A stretch of 64,000 nt of DNA from Lysobacter dokdonensis DS-58 (GCF_000770795.1 NZ_JRKJ01000006.1:1-64000), one strand, 5' to 3'. Shown: positions 38,721-48,486, counted from the first letter of the stretch. Notes: generated by a model from the letters alone, not told the origin. A program made the numbers and translations.

Positions 38721-38745
38721 GTCATTCCCGCGAAGGCGGGGGCCC
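38721..38745. repeat. REP-like palindrome, copy 3 (overlaps DUF3999 C-terminus)
   Basis: GTCATTCCCGC-GAAG-GCGGGGGCCC. The GTCAT end contains the TGA stop (TCA on this strand) of the DUF3999 gene, so the repeat encodes its last residues. The stem is 5 bp of perfect pairing with an altered outer part. Confidence 0.65.
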
Positions 38746-40086
38746 GGGCCGACGCAACAACACGATCGCGAATCCGGCGACCACCGCCGCACCGACGACC
38801 AGTAACGCCCACAACAGCCACTGCTTCCAGTCTTCCGGCGTCGTCGGCCGTTCCAGCGCCGCATCGCCTGCGAGTTCCTTCGCCTCGCCGAGCGTGGCGC
38901 GCATCGGCTGCCACGACTCCCCCTTCGACGCGCGCATCGCGTCGACCAGGCTCGGCAACGGTGCATCGCCGCGCGCTGCCCGCGCACTGCCCGCGACCAG
39001 CGAATAGGGCGGCGTGCCCTGCGCGAGGAACACCACGACCTCCGGCCGATACCCGAGCTTCAACGCCGGCGGCGCGGACGGCGTTCCGGTTTGCGCAACG
39101 AGCCGCCAATGGCGATCGCGCACCGGCGCACCGCCGATCGATGCCGGCGCCGATGCGGTCGCGCCATCGCGCGCGCCGACGCGGAACGCGACCCACGGTC
39201 CTGCGCGCCACGTCCACGGCGCATCATCGTCGTCGCGGCTTTCCAGGCGCCATTCCACGGCCGCGTTGCCGCCGGCGATGACATCCGCGCGCTCGACGGG
39301 AAAGCGTCCCGGCGATTCGAATTCATAGGCGACCTTGCCGTGGTCGCGGCCGTCGCGGGCTTGCGGGAGGGTTTCCCACGCCCACGTCTGTTCGCTCTCG
39401 GGCATGCCGATGCGCGCGCGCACCGCGTCGAATGCGAACGCGTCGTCGCCGAGCGGCACCAGGCGCACGTACTTCACGGCCATGCCGAGCGGTACGTCGT
39501 TCTTCGCCAGGCGGCTGCCGGCCTGCTGCAGGTCCAGCAACTGCAAGCGCGGATGCAGCGTGCGCCACACCTGCAGGTCGTCGCTGGTTTCCACGCGGAA
39601 GGCGGCCTGCACGTCGGCGTTCATCGCGAAATCGAAAATCAGCGCTTCCACGCCGTCCGGCCAGCGGCTCAGGTCGAACAGGAAGGCGCGCGGCGCCGCA
39701 CCGTTCGGCGGCGAGGCCTGCGCTTCGAGCGACAGGATCCGGCCTGTGGTGTCGCGGCGCGCGATCAACGCCAGCCCGCCATCGTCCTCGCCGCGCGGTG
39801 CGCGCACGACGAACCACGGCACGGCCGCGAACCGCGGCGGCGACGCCAGCGGCGCATCGGGCCCGAACACATCGGCCGCGACCGCGTTGCCCTTCGCATC
39901 GACGACATCGATATCGCGCAACGACGGCGAAGCGATCGCGCGATAGACGTTGCCGTCCAGCTCGACGCGATACGCGCCCGCGTCCGCATCCGGCAACGCG
40001 ATCGACCATTCGCGCGCGTAATCCGTGCGCACCTGTGCGACGGCGAGCGCCGGCAGCAACGCGATCAATCCGACCCAACGCCTCAT
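38722..40086 (-). CDS. DUF3999 family exported protein
   Basis: A 454-residue protein with a signal peptide (MRRWVGLIALLPALAVAQ), a long beta-rich periplasmic region (YRVELDGNVYRAIASPSLRD, YVRLVPLGDDAFAFDAVR, WRLVAQTG) and one C-terminal transmembrane helix (WLLWALLVVGAAVVAGFAIVLL). This is the DUF3999 layout. Its ATG overlaps the stop of the DUF2339 gene (ATGA), and the two families are usually neighbours. Function unknown. The last residues, PGPPPSRE, and the stop are encoded by a REP-like repeat, suggesting the original end was replaced. Confidence 0.88.
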   Translation of the reverse strand: MRRWVGLIALLPALAVAQVRTDYAREWSIALPDADAGAYRVELDGNVYRAIASPSLRDIDVVDAKGNAVAADVFGPDAPLASPPRFAAVPWFVVRAPRGEDDGGLALIARRDTTGRILSLEAQASPPNGAAPRAFLFDLSRWPDGVEALIFDFAMNADVQAAFRVETSDDLQVWRTLHPRLQLLDLQQAGSRLAKNDVPLGMAVKYVRLVPLGDDAFAFDAVRARIGMPESEQTWAWETLPQARDGRDHGKVAYEFESPGRFPVERADVIAGGNAAVEWRLESRDDDDAPWTWRAGPWVAFRVGARDGATASAPASIGGAPVRDRHWRLVAQTGTPSAPPALKLGYRPEVVVFLAQGTPPYSLVAGSARAARGDAPLPSLVDAMRASKGESWQPMRATLGEAKELAGDAALERPTTPEDWKQWLLWALLVVGAAVVAGFAIVLLRRPGPPPSRE

Positions 40087-42737
40087 GCCGTGGCCTCCGA
40101 AGCCGGTTCGCGCGGCGGCGCCGGCGCGAAGTAACCCACCACCGTGCACAACAGGCCGAAGGCGATGAACGACGCGATGCCCAGGCCGTTGCCGAGATTG
40201 TGGCGGTCGACGACGAGCAGCTTGAGCAACACCACCGCCATCAGCAAAGCGCCGGCCAGCCACAAGGTGCGTTGACCGCGTTTGGAACCCAGCACCCAGC
40301 CGATCACGCCGAGGATGCTCCATGTCACGGTGAGCGACGTCTGCGCCAGGCTCGTGCCGATCAGATGCGCATCCCACGCGATGCCGCCCCAATGATGCAC
40401 CGCGTGGAGCACGACGGAGGTGATCCACGCGAAGCCCGCGAGCGCCGTCATCAGCACGCGCACGCGATTGAGCCATTCGGGCGCGGTGCCGTAGGCGCAC
40501 CAATGCCACAGCAACGCGATGGTCGCCAGCTGCACGATCTCCATCGGATTGACCACGGGGACCCACGGCAGCGGGTGGCTGCCGCCGGGCAATCCGAGGC
40601 TCACGACCCACAGGGCTGCCAGCGCGAGGAACACCAGGCCCGGCAGCAGCGTCATCATGTCGTCGAAGCGTTCGCGCAACGGCACGGCGAGCCATTCCCA
40701 ATGCCACTCCGCGATGGTCGCCATCGCGAGCCACGGCAACGCGATGGCCGCCACGCCCCAGCCTTGCGCGAGATGCAGCACGTCGTCGATCAGCCAGTAC
40801 AAGATCAGCGATGCGACGAACGGCCACACCAGCCACCACAGCAACTGCGCCCAGGGCGCGAGGCGATGTTCGCCCGTGCGCAGGCACTGCAGGCTGCGGA
40901 TGCCGAGGACCGCATAACCAAGCCACGCGAGCGCGCCAGCGTCGCCGAACGGATGATCGTGCGTGATGGTCTGCAACAACGACAACGGGAAGGCCGCGAG
41001 GATCGCGAACAGCGAGGTGAGGATCAGCAGCGTGGTCGGGCGGCGGCGATGTGCTTCGGCCGCGATCCACCCCGTGGCCGCGTATGCGACGAGCAGCAGG
41101 TCGGGCTCGCTGTCGCCCGGTGCGAACTCCAGGATCTCGCGCGTGATCGCGACCAACCACCAGGCCAGGCCCCACGCGTAGTACACGGCGAACTGCGGGA
41201 TCGAATCGGCGCGGCGATACACCCACGCGGTCGCCAACGCACCGACGGCGACGATCAGCAGGCTCATGAACTGCGCGTTCGCGATCGGCGTGCCGGTGAC
41301 GACCGCCGTGTGGTCGAAGCCGATCACGCATGCACCGGCCGCGATCGCATGCAGCGCGAACGCCGCCAACTGCCGCACGATCCGCTGCTGTCGCACACCA
41401 AGCCACGCGAGCGCCGCGCCTTCGAGCGCGAACACGCTGGCGGTCGCGCGCGCCGACAACGCGAGCGGGACGGCGAGCGTGGCGAAACCCACCGCCAGCA
41501 GCGCGTACCCATCGCCGAGCACGCGGTTGGCGCCGCGGCGGAACACGATCAATGCCAGCACCGCGTAGATCGCCGCGAGCCCCAGCGCGTTGAACGCCAA
41601 CGGCATGCGCGCGCCGTGCAGCAGCCCGGCCTGGATCGCGAAGCAGACCAGGGGCGTCGCGAACACGAGCGTGCCGTCGACGTAATCGCGCCGCTCCATC
41701 GGCTGGCGCATCGCGTGCACCAGCGGAATCAGCAGGTAGAAGGCGAAGAACAGCAGGAGGAAGGGTTCGGTCGTGCCGAATTTTTCGGGCGCGTAGTCCA
41801 TCACGCCCCACGCGCCGCCGATGCCGAAGGTGAAGAGGAACCCCAGCAGGTTCAGCACGCGCCACGACTTCCACCACGCGATGGCGAAGATCGTCGCGTT
41901 GAGCACCGCGTAGTACGAGAACAACGCGACGTGGTTGCCGCTGCCCGTCGACAACCACAGCGGCGCGAGGAAACCGGCGAGCACGGCGAAGAAGGCCAGC
42001 GCCTTCGCATCCTGCAACACCGCGAGCACGCCTGCGCCGAACACCAGCACGATGCTGATCGCGAACGCCACGCCCACCGGCATCAACCCGTACAACTTGA
42101 AGGCGGCGAAGACCACCATCAGCAGGATGCCGATCGCGCCGCCCTGCAGGCTCAGCGCGAATGCGCGGTTGGACTCGCGCTTGCGCCATGCGAACACGAG
42201 CGCCGCGAGCGCCACGGCAGCGACGCCGGCCAGGCGCAATTCGATCGGCGCATTGAGCCAGCCCTGGTCCGTCGCGTACTTCAACAAGGCGGCCACGCCC
42301 GCGAACAACACGAGCACGCCGATCTTCACGGGCACGTTGCCTTCGGTGAACCAGCGCTTGATCTTCTCGATGCCCTGGCTGACGACATCGGGTTCGCGCG
42401 GCAGGGTGGGGCGCGGCGGCGCGGGTTGCGGCGGCGGCATCGGTGCGCCGGGCGTGGTTTCCATCGACGGCCCGTCGACATCGAACACCGCGCGGGTGGG
42501 CGAAGGCGGGGCAGGCACGGGGCGAGGAGGCGGAGGCGCGGCTTCGCGCGGCGCGGGCGTGGGGGCCGCCTCGGCTTGGGCTTGCGCGGGCGGTGCGCCG
42601 CGCTGCGCCAGCATCTCGCGCAGCCGCTGCAGCTCCCGTTCCAGCGCGGCCAGGCGCTTGGTCGCGTTGCCGTTGTTCGTCAACGCGATGATGGCCAGGA
42701 CGAGCGCGGCCAACCCCAGCAGATTCTCCACGGACAT
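40083..42737 (-). CDS. DUF2339 large polytopic membrane protein
   Basis: An 884-residue protein. Residues 1-24 include a membrane segment (LLGLAALVLAIIAL), then a short coiled coil (KRLAALERELQRLREMLAQ), a Pro-rich linker, and from about residue 140 some 20 or more transmembrane helices. DUF2339 proteins have no known activity; the multi-helix part suggests a transporter or an envelope-assembly factor. Coupled by ATGA to DUF3999. I chose the ATG giving MSVENLLGLAAL; the 18 codons upstream look non-coding. Confidence 0.88.
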   Translation of the reverse strand: MSVENLLGLAALVLAIIALTNNGNATKRLAALERELQRLREMLAQRGAPPAQAQAEAAPTPAPREAAPPPPRPVPAPPSPTRAVFDVDGPSMETTPGAPMPPPQPAPPRPTLPREPDVVSQGIEKIKRWFTEGNVPVKIGVLVLFAGVAALLKYATDQGWLNAPIELRLAGVAAVALAALVFAWRKRESNRAFALSLQGGAIGILLMVVFAAFKLYGLMPVGVAFAISIVLVFGAGVLAVLQDAKALAFFAVLAGFLAPLWLSTGSGNHVALFSYYAVLNATIFAIAWWKSWRVLNLLGFLFTFGIGGAWGVMDYAPEKFGTTEPFLLLFFAFYLLIPLVHAMRQPMERRDYVDGTLVFATPLVCFAIQAGLLHGARMPLAFNALGLAAIYAVLALIVFRRGANRVLGDGYALLAVGFATLAVPLALSARATASVFALEGAALAWLGVRQQRIVRQLAAFALHAIAAGACVIGFDHTAVVTGTPIANAQFMSLLIVAVGALATAWVYRRADSIPQFAVYYAWGLAWWLVAITREILEFAPGDSEPDLLLVAYAATGWIAAEAHRRRPTTLLILTSLFAILAAFPLSLLQTITHDHPFGDAGALAWLGYAVLGIRSLQCLRTGEHRLAPWAQLLWWLVWPFVASLILYWLIDDVLHLAQGWGVAAIALPWLAMATIAEWHWEWLAVPLRERFDDMMTLLPGLVFLALAALWVVSLGLPGGSHPLPWVPVVNPMEIVQLATIALLWHWCAYGTAPEWLNRVRVLMTALAGFAWITSVVLHAVHHWGGIAWDAHLIGTSLAQTSLTVTWSILGVIGWVLGSKRGQRTLWLAGALLMAVVLLKLLVVDRHNLGNGLGIASFIAFGLLCTVVGYFAPAPPREPASEATA

Positions 42738-42794
42738 CCCCTTGCCCTGGACGGACCCGCGCATTCGATCAGCGCGCAGGCCGAATGGCAAATC

Positions 42795-43637
42795 TCAGGG
42801 GTCGCCCAGCAGCTCGATCAGCGTGGTGGCCGCGGCGGGGTTGCGTTCCTTGTCCGCGTTGATGAAGAACACGAAGACGTCGCGATGCACGGCCTTCGGC
42901 GACGGCCCGCCCAGGCGCGGCAGGTCCTTCGGCTCGCCGCCCCCGGCCCAGAGGCGCGCGCGCTCGGCCCACGCGACCAATTCGGGGCGCGCATAACCGG
43001 TGGTGATTTTCGAGCGCGCGCGCATCAGCCGTGCGTAGACGAAATCCGCGGTGATGTCGGCGAAGGACGGCCACTCCGTCGAATCGGTGAAGACGAGCGC
43101 GACGTTCTTCCTGCGGGCCAGATCGACGAGCGTCGTGTCGACCGATGTCGCATCGCGCACCTCGAGCGCATGCCGCAGCGGGCGACCATCGACCGACATC
43201 GGCAAGCCGTCGACGAAGCGCGCGAAATCCTCGCGATCCAGATTGCGCTCGAATTGCCAGGCAATCGCACCGAGCTTCGCGCCGAGTGTCGCGATGCCGC
43301 CGACGAACGCCTCGACCTGCCCGAGCGTGTTCGCCAATGCCTTCGCCTGCACGATGCGCATCGGCGCCTTCGCGGTGAAGACGAACCCGTCCGGCGTTTC
43401 GTCGCGCCATCGCGCGTAGGTGTCGGGTTTCTGCGCGCTGTAGTACGTACCGTTGATCTCGATGGCGCTCAGGCGGCGGCTGGCGTATTCCAGTTCGCGG
43501 CGCTGCACCAGGCCTTCGGGGAAGAAGGTCTCCCGCCATGGCGCGTAGGTCCATCCGCCGACGCCCACGCGGATGCCGTCGATCGCGCCCGGGGGCGTGA
43601 GCCCGAGGTCCGCATCCTTCGCGCGCGGGGTGGCCAT
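42795..43637 (-). CDS. DUF72 family TIM-barrel protein
   Basis: A 280-residue protein of the DUF72 (YecE) family. Landmarks are VGVGGWTYAPWRETFFPEG, LSAIEINGTYYSAQKP, FVFTAKAPMRIV, VFTDSTEWPSF and a C-terminal VFVFFINADKERNPAAA. The fold is a TIM barrel related to endonuclease IV, but no activity is known. It has an N-terminal extension of about 20 residues before VGVGGW. It is divergent from the beta-lactamase-like gene with a 91-base gap. Confidence 0.9.
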   Translation of the reverse strand: MATPRAKDADLGLTPPGAIDGIRVGVGGWTYAPWRETFFPEGLVQRRELEYASRRLSAIEINGTYYSAQKPDTYARWRDETPDGFVFTAKAPMRIVQAKALANTLGQVEAFVGGIATLGAKLGAIAWQFERNLDREDFARFVDGLPMSVDGRPLRHALEVRDATSVDTTLVDLARRKNVALVFTDSTEWPSFADITADFVYARLMRARSKITTGYARPELVAWAERARLWAGGGEPKDLPRLGGPSPKAVHRDVFVFFINADKERNPAAATTLIELLGDP

Positions 43638-43728
43638 GGGATGAGGGTAGCGCGGCATGACGACCGGGGCATCGACGCGGCCTCCACGCTGCGGGAGACT
43701 CGTCGCTTCACGTTTCCCCGGATCCGCC

Positions 43729-45360
43729 ATGACCCTGATCACCCGCTCGACCCTCTGCCTCGCCCTGGCCACCGCGCTCGCGCTGCCGACCTTGGCGCAT
43801 GCGCAGGCCGCCGCCGCGCGTCCCGCGGCCGCCGCGACTGCCGAAGATCCACGCCTGGCCGGGTTCGACGCGCACGTGCAGGCGGTGATGAAGCAGTTCG
43901 AGGTGCCCGGCATCGCCGTGGCGATCGTCGAGGACGGGCGCATCGTCTACGAACGTGGCTTCGGTCCCCGCGAAGTCGGCAAGCCGGCACCGATCGACGA
44001 GCACACGATGTTCGCCATCGCTTCCAACACCAAGGCGTTCACATCCACCGCGCTGTCCATGCTCGCCGACGAAGGCAAGCTCTCGCTCGACGACCGCGTG
44101 ATCGACCACCTGCCGTGGTTCCGCATGAGCGACGCGTACGTCACGCGCGAGATGCGCATCAAGGATCTTCTCGCGCATCGCAGCGGCCTCACCCTCGGCG
44201 CCGGCGACCTGCTGTACTGGCCCACCACGACGTACACCACCGAAGAAGTCGCGCGTCGCCTGAAGGACGTGCCGCTCGGCGGCTCGTTCCGCGGTCAGTA
44301 TGCGTACGACAACATCCTGTTCGGCGTCGCGCAGTTGGTGATCGAGCAAGCCAGCGGCATGAAGTACGAAGACTTCCTGCGCCAGCGCATCTTCGCGCCG
44401 CTGGGCATGAACGAAACACGCTTCAACAGCGATCGCCTGAAGGCGAGCGACAACGTCGCCACCGGTTACGCACTGGCCGACTTCAAGGACCTGCAGCCGG
44501 CGCCGCGCATGACGTGGCACAACGTGTCGGGCGCGGGCGGCATCTATTCCAGCGTCCACGACCTGAGCAAGTGGATGAACATGCACCTGGCCGGCGGCAC
44601 CTACACCGACGCCAAGGGCAACGCGCACCAGCTCGTCAGCAAGAAGCGCCAGCAAGGCATGTGGACGATCGTCACGCCGATCCCGGTGAACGATCCGTCG
44701 GTCCCCGAACTCAAGCCCGGCAAGCCGAACTTCCTCGGCTACGGCGAAGGCTGGCAGCTGTCCGATTACAGCGGCAACAAGCTGGTGTGGCACACCGGCG
44801 GTTGGCCCGGCATGGTCTCGCGCCTCACGCTCGTGCCCGACAGGAAGATCGGCGTGATCGTACTCACCAGCCAGGAAGTCGGCGCGGCGTTCAACGCCGT
44901 GACGATGCAGGCGCTCGATGCGATGCTGCAAACGCCGAAGCACGATTGGCTCGATGCGTACACCAAGGCCGTGGCCAAGTCGAAGGCCAAGGCCGACGAA
45001 GACATGGACAAGCACAACGCCGCGCGCGATGCGAACGCGAAGCCGTCGTTGCCGATCGCTGCCTACGCCGGCACGTATCGCGATCCGTGGTACGGCGACA
45101 TCGACATCAAGAACGAAGGCGGCAAGCTGGTGATGCGTTTCACGAAGACGCCGGAACTGGTCGGCGACATGGCGCCGTGGCAGCATGACACCTTTGTCGT
45201 CCGCTGGCGCCAGCGCTGGTTGAACGCCGATGCGTTCGTGAACTTCCAGCTCGATCCCGACGGCAAGATCCAGGAAGTGCGAATGGACCCGATGTCGCCG
45301 CTGACGGACTTCAGTTTCGACTTCCAGGATCTGCGCCTGAAGCCCGTCGAGAAGGAATGA
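43729..45360 (+). CDS. Exported serine hydrolase, beta-lactamase/AmpC-type fold, with C-terminal DUF3471
   Basis: A 543-residue secreted or periplasmic serine hydrolase of the penicillin-binding-protein/class C fold. After a signal peptide (ALALPTLAHAQ), the catalytic motifs are Ser99-x-x-Lys102 (SNTK), Tyr193-Asp-Asn195 and HTG at 355-357, in proper order. HTG rather than KTG is typical of peptidase or esterase members rather than true beta-lactamases. The C-terminal 120 residues form a DUF3471-like beta domain (YAGTYRDPWYGDIDIKNEGG). It may be a D-aminopeptidase or esterase; drug hydrolysis is not implied. Confidence 0.9.
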   Translation: MTLITRSTLCLALATALALPTLAHAQAAAARPAAAATAEDPRLAGFDAHVQAVMKQFEVPGIAVAIVEDGRIVYERGFGPREVGKPAPIDEHTMFAIASNTKAFTSTALSMLADEGKLSLDDRVIDHLPWFRMSDAYVTREMRIKDLLAHRSGLTLGAGDLLYWPTTTYTTEEVARRLKDVPLGGSFRGQYAYDNILFGVAQLVIEQASGMKYEDFLRQRIFAPLGMNETRFNSDRLKASDNVATGYALADFKDLQPAPRMTWHNVSGAGGIYSSVHDLSKWMNMHLAGGTYTDAKGNAHQLVSKKRQQGMWTIVTPIPVNDPSVPELKPGKPNFLGYGEGWQLSDYSGNKLVWHTGGWPGMVSRLTLVPDRKIGVIVLTSQEVGAAFNAVTMQALDAMLQTPKHDWLDAYTKAVAKSKAKADEDMDKHNAARDANAKPSLPIAAYAGTYRDPWYGDIDIKNEGGKLVMRFTKTPELVGDMAPWQHDTFVVRWRQRWLNADAFVNFQLDPDGKIQEVRMDPMSPLTDFSFDFQDLRLKPVEKE

Positions 45361-45369
45361 CGCCGCCGG

Positions 45370-47178
45370 CTACTTGATCTCTTCGTCGAGCATCAACTCG
45401 CGCACGAAGCGCACCGGCGGGGCGCCATACGACAACACCTGGTCGTGGTAGGCCTTGGCGTTGAACTTGTCGCCTTGCTTGGCTTCCCACGCCTTGCGCA
45501 AGTCGAAATGTTCCTGCACGCCGACGAAGTAGGTCGGCAGTTGCGCGGACGTCAACTGCGCGCGCACCCACTTGCCCGACGCTTCGCGCTCCTGCTGGAA
45601 GGTCTGGCGAACCATCAGGTCCATCGCCTGTTCGCGCGACCAGTTGTCCACGTGGATGCCCTGGTCGAGGATCGCGTTGGCGATGGTGCGCAGGTAGAAC
45701 TTCAGCTGCACGAGGCGGAAGAGCGGATCGTTGTCCATGTAACCGGCGTCGGCCATCATGTCTTCGCTGTACACGCCCCAGCCTTCGGCGAACAGGCCCG
45801 AGCGCAGCACGCCGCGCAGCAGGTCCTTGTTTTCGCCCGAGTGCGCGCCTTCGAGGTAATGGCCCGGCATCGCTTCGTGGATCGACAGCAGGTGGATCAT
45901 GCGGCTGTTGTATTCGCGCAGGAACGAATCCACTTGTTCCTGCGACCAGTCGTCGGGGATCGGCGAGATCGCGTAGTACGTATCGAGCCCCTTGTCGAGC
46001 GGCCCGGGCGAATCGCAGTACGCCACCGACACGCCGCGCTGGAATTCCGGCATCAGGATGATCTTCACCGGCGTGTTCGGCACGGTGACGAGCTGCTTCT
46101 CGCGCACGAACGCAGTGGCCTGCGCCAGCGTCTGCTTGGCGAAATCGACGACGTCCTCGCGCTTGGGGCGATCGGCGTAGGCAAGCTCGAGCGCGGCTTC
46201 GATGGCCTTCTGCTGTTCCGCATCGGTCGGTGCATCCGGCAGCGCCGGTGCGCCGGGCTTGTCCTTCAAGACCGTACGGGCAATGCCGTACATATCGCCG
46301 CGCACGCGCTTGAGCTCGGACTCCGCGCGTTGCTTGATGTCCGCGCGCGACAACGACGACATCAACGCGAACTGCAACTTCTGGTCATACAGCTTTCCGC
46401 CGATGCGGAAGTCACCCTTGGCGTTGGGCACGAGCGTGCCGTCGAGCCACTTCTGCTGTTCGTCGACCGCGGTGCGCAGGCCGGCGATGGCCGCGTCGAG
46501 GCGCTTGCGGTCTTCGCCCTGCAGCTGGTCGGCCGCCGGCACGATGAATTGCTCGACGAGGCCGATCACGCCGGCGTTCTGCTTGGCCACGGTTTCGGCA
46601 TGGATCTTCGGCACGCGCGCCGGATCGAGGTTCGCGCGCATCTGGCCGAACAACGCGGGCAGTGTTTCCATGCGCGCGGTGGCCGACTTCAGACGCTCGG
46701 GCATCGGCGCGAAATCGCGCGCCATCAGGTTGTACAGCGCACCGCCGGCCAGGCCGTTGTAGAGCTGCGGATCCCACGCCCACGATTGCAACGTGTCGAG
46801 CGCGAACAGATCGCCGCGCACCTGGTTCTCCAGGATGAGCAGGTCGACCTGCTTCTCGCGTGACAGCGTCTTCTGGTCGATCGCATCGAGATCGGCCAGC
46901 AGCTTGGTGTTGAAGTCCACCTGCGCCTTGGGGCCGGCGGCCGAGTAGTCGTCGAGGTTCGCGTCGAAGCGGTGGTCGCCGATCTGCGTGGCGCTCACCG
47001 GGTTCAGGCGCATCCATTCGTCGAGCCATCGCTTGGAAATGGCATCGAACTTCGCGTCGGCTTGCTGCGTCGCCGCGGCGGGCGCGGCGGTGCCTTCGGC
47101 AGGCGTGGTCGGCGCCTGCGGCTGGCAGGCGGCGAGGGTGGCGGTGAGCAGGGCTGCGGCGAGCAGGCTGTGGCGCAT
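45370..47178 (-). CDS. DUF885 family lipoprotein
   Basis: A 602-residue lipoprotein (lipobox LAAC at about residue 18) of the DUF885 family. Members resemble M32-like or M3-like zinc peptidases by the helical fold; here the segment IHEAMPGHYLEGAHSGE contains HEAMPGH, an HExxxxH-like possible metal site, followed by LRSGLFAEGWGVYSEDMMAD with two Glu. A Pro/Ala-rich linker joins the anchor to the domain. Activity is unproven. It is convergent with the serine hydrolase gene (9 bases apart) and divergent from DUF2785. Confidence 0.88.
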   Translation of the reverse strand: MRHSLLAAALLTATLAACQPQAPTTPAEGTAAPAAATQQADAKFDAISKRWLDEWMRLNPVSATQIGDHRFDANLDDYSAAGPKAQVDFNTKLLADLDAIDQKTLSREKQVDLLILENQVRGDLFALDTLQSWAWDPQLYNGLAGGALYNLMARDFAPMPERLKSATARMETLPALFGQMRANLDPARVPKIHAETVAKQNAGVIGLVEQFIVPAADQLQGEDRKRLDAAIAGLRTAVDEQQKWLDGTLVPNAKGDFRIGGKLYDQKLQFALMSSLSRADIKQRAESELKRVRGDMYGIARTVLKDKPGAPALPDAPTDAEQQKAIEAALELAYADRPKREDVVDFAKQTLAQATAFVREKQLVTVPNTPVKIILMPEFQRGVSVAYCDSPGPLDKGLDTYYAISPIPDDWSQEQVDSFLREYNSRMIHLLSIHEAMPGHYLEGAHSGENKDLLRGVLRSGLFAEGWGVYSEDMMADAGYMDNDPLFRLVQLKFYLRTIANAILDQGIHVDNWSREQAMDLMVRQTFQQEREASGKWVRAQLTSAQLPTYFVGVQEHFDLRKAWEAKQGDKFNAKAYHDQVLSYGAPPVRFVRELMLDEEIK

Positions 47179-47275
47179 GGGATCAGGCCGGCGATTGGGG
47201 AGGGGCCGAGCATACGGTCCCGCGCGCCGGCGCGCATGGGCCTGCTAGGCTGGCGCCACACATCGGGAGACTTCC

Positions 47276-48160
47276 ATGCGCGCAGTGCTGGCCGTCGTCG
47301 TGTTGCTCCTTGCAGTCGTGGCGCCCGCGCGCGCCGATTGCCCGCCGGAAGGCCGGACGCGCGAGCAACTCGAAGCACTCAAGGTCCTCGAGTGGACCGT
47401 GCCGGATGCCGCCGAACGGCAACAGTTGGCCGAAGGTTTGGTCGATTGCCTGGGCGATGCCGATCCCACGCTGCGCGATGGCATCGCGTACGAGGCGCTG
47501 TCGCACTGGATGCGTGCCGAGCAGATCGACGAAGCGGGCCTGCGTGCGCTTCGCGACAGGTTGTATGCGGCGTTGAAGGCCGATGATCCCGATGGCTTCC
47601 GCAGGCCTTTCGCCGCGCTGGTGCTTTCGGAAGTCGCTCGCACCGATCGCATCAAGCCGTGGATGTCGGCGAAGGAACGCCGCGCGATGGTCGAAACGGC
47701 ATCGCGTTACCTGGAATCGGTCACCGATTATCGCGGCTTCGACGATGCGGAAGGCTGGCGGCATGGCGTCGCGCACGGCAGCGATTGGCTGATGCAACTC
47801 GCGTTGAATCCGGCGCTGGAGCGCAAGCAGCTCGATCGCATGCTCGCGGCGATCGCCACGCAAGTCGTGCCGTCGACGTCGCATGCTTACGTCTATGGCG
47901 AGCCCGGTCGCCTCGCGCGCCCCGTCTTGTTCATCGCCAAGCGTGCGCTGCATACGCAGGCGGAGTGGGAGGCGTGGTTCACCGCGCTTGCACGCAAGCT
48001 CGGCGATGCGAAGGCATACAACGACAACGGCTGGCTTTTGCGCCGCCACGACCTGCTCGCGTTCCTCACCGCGCTGTACCTCGAAGCGGACCGTAGCGAC
48101 GATCCGCAACTGCAGGCGCTCGAAGCACCGGTGGTCGCGGGATTGAAAGCCGTGCCGTGA
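47276..48160 (+). CDS. DUF2785 family exported protein
   Basis: A 294-residue, helix-rich protein with signal peptide (VLAVVVLLLAVVAPARA). The DUF2785 pattern is clear: LRDGIAYEALSHWM, RPFAALVLSEVARTDR, DYRGFDDAEGWRHGVAHGSD and DNGWLLRRHDLLAFLTAL. Function unknown; the repeated helices look like an alpha-alpha superhelix. The ATG is preceded by GGGAGA. It is divergent from the DUF885 gene with a 97-base gap. Confidence 0.87.
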   Translation: MRAVLAVVVLLLAVVAPARADCPPEGRTREQLEALKVLEWTVPDAAERQQLAEGLVDCLGDADPTLRDGIAYEALSHWMRAEQIDEAGLRALRDRLYAALKADDPDGFRRPFAALVLSEVARTDRIKPWMSAKERRAMVETASRYLESVTDYRGFDDAEGWRHGVAHGSDWLMQLALNPALERKQLDRMLAAIATQVVPSTSHAYVYGEPGRLARPVLFIAKRALHTQAEWEAWFTALARKLGDAKAYNDNGWLLRRHDLLAFLTALYLEADRSDDPQLQALEAPVVAGLKAVP

Positions 48161-48192
48161 CGTCAGGGCTCGACATCACCCTCGACTGACGC

Positions 48193-48486
48193 TCACTCCT
48201 CGCCTTCGAACTCGGCCAGCACGTCCAGGTCGAACGCCAGCGCCTCCACCGTTTCCCGCACCTTTCGCGCGGTGGATTCGTTGGGCGCCTCGATCTCGAC
48301 TTCATGGATGTCCGCGCCGCTGCGCAGGTCGCTGAGGCCCGCGGAACTGGAGTCGGCATCGTCCATGTGCGGCATCAGGTCCGCCACTTCCTCGACGTGT
48401 TCGATGCCATCGATGCTTTGCAGCAGGTTGATGATCGCGCGCGCGTCGTCGTCGCTTCCGGTGACACGCAGTCGCAGGGTAGGCAT
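48193..48486 (-). CDS. Small hypothetical protein
   Basis: A 97-residue acidic protein (starts MPTLRLRVTGSDDDARAIIN) with a beta-alpha-beta start that could be a ferredoxin-like/ACT-like fold: TLRLRVTG, DARAIINLLQSIDGIEHVEEV, then an acidic middle (PHMDDADSSS) and IHEVEIEAPNESTARKVRET. I do not recognise a named family. No signal peptide. It lies in its own unit between DUF2785 and the cyclophilin genes. Codon use is like its neighbours, so it is probably real. Confidence 0.65.
   Translation of the reverse strand: MPTLRLRVTGSDDDARAIINLLQSIDGIEHVEEVADLMPHMDDADSSSAGLSDLRSGADIHEVEIEAPNESTARKVRETVEALAFDLDVLAEFEGEE

Noticed and set aside
39432-45188. A 1918-codon open frame on the + strand
   Set aside because: It runs antisense to DUF3999, DUF2339 and DUF72 and then out of frame through the serine hydrolase gene. 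Its composition is low-complexity Arg/Ala/His/Gln, the usual shadow of high-GC genes.
43729-45360. A true class C beta-lactamase
   Set aside because: The third motif is HTG, not KTG, the protein is 543 residues, and it carries a DUF3471-like domain, so a peptidase or esterase is more likely.
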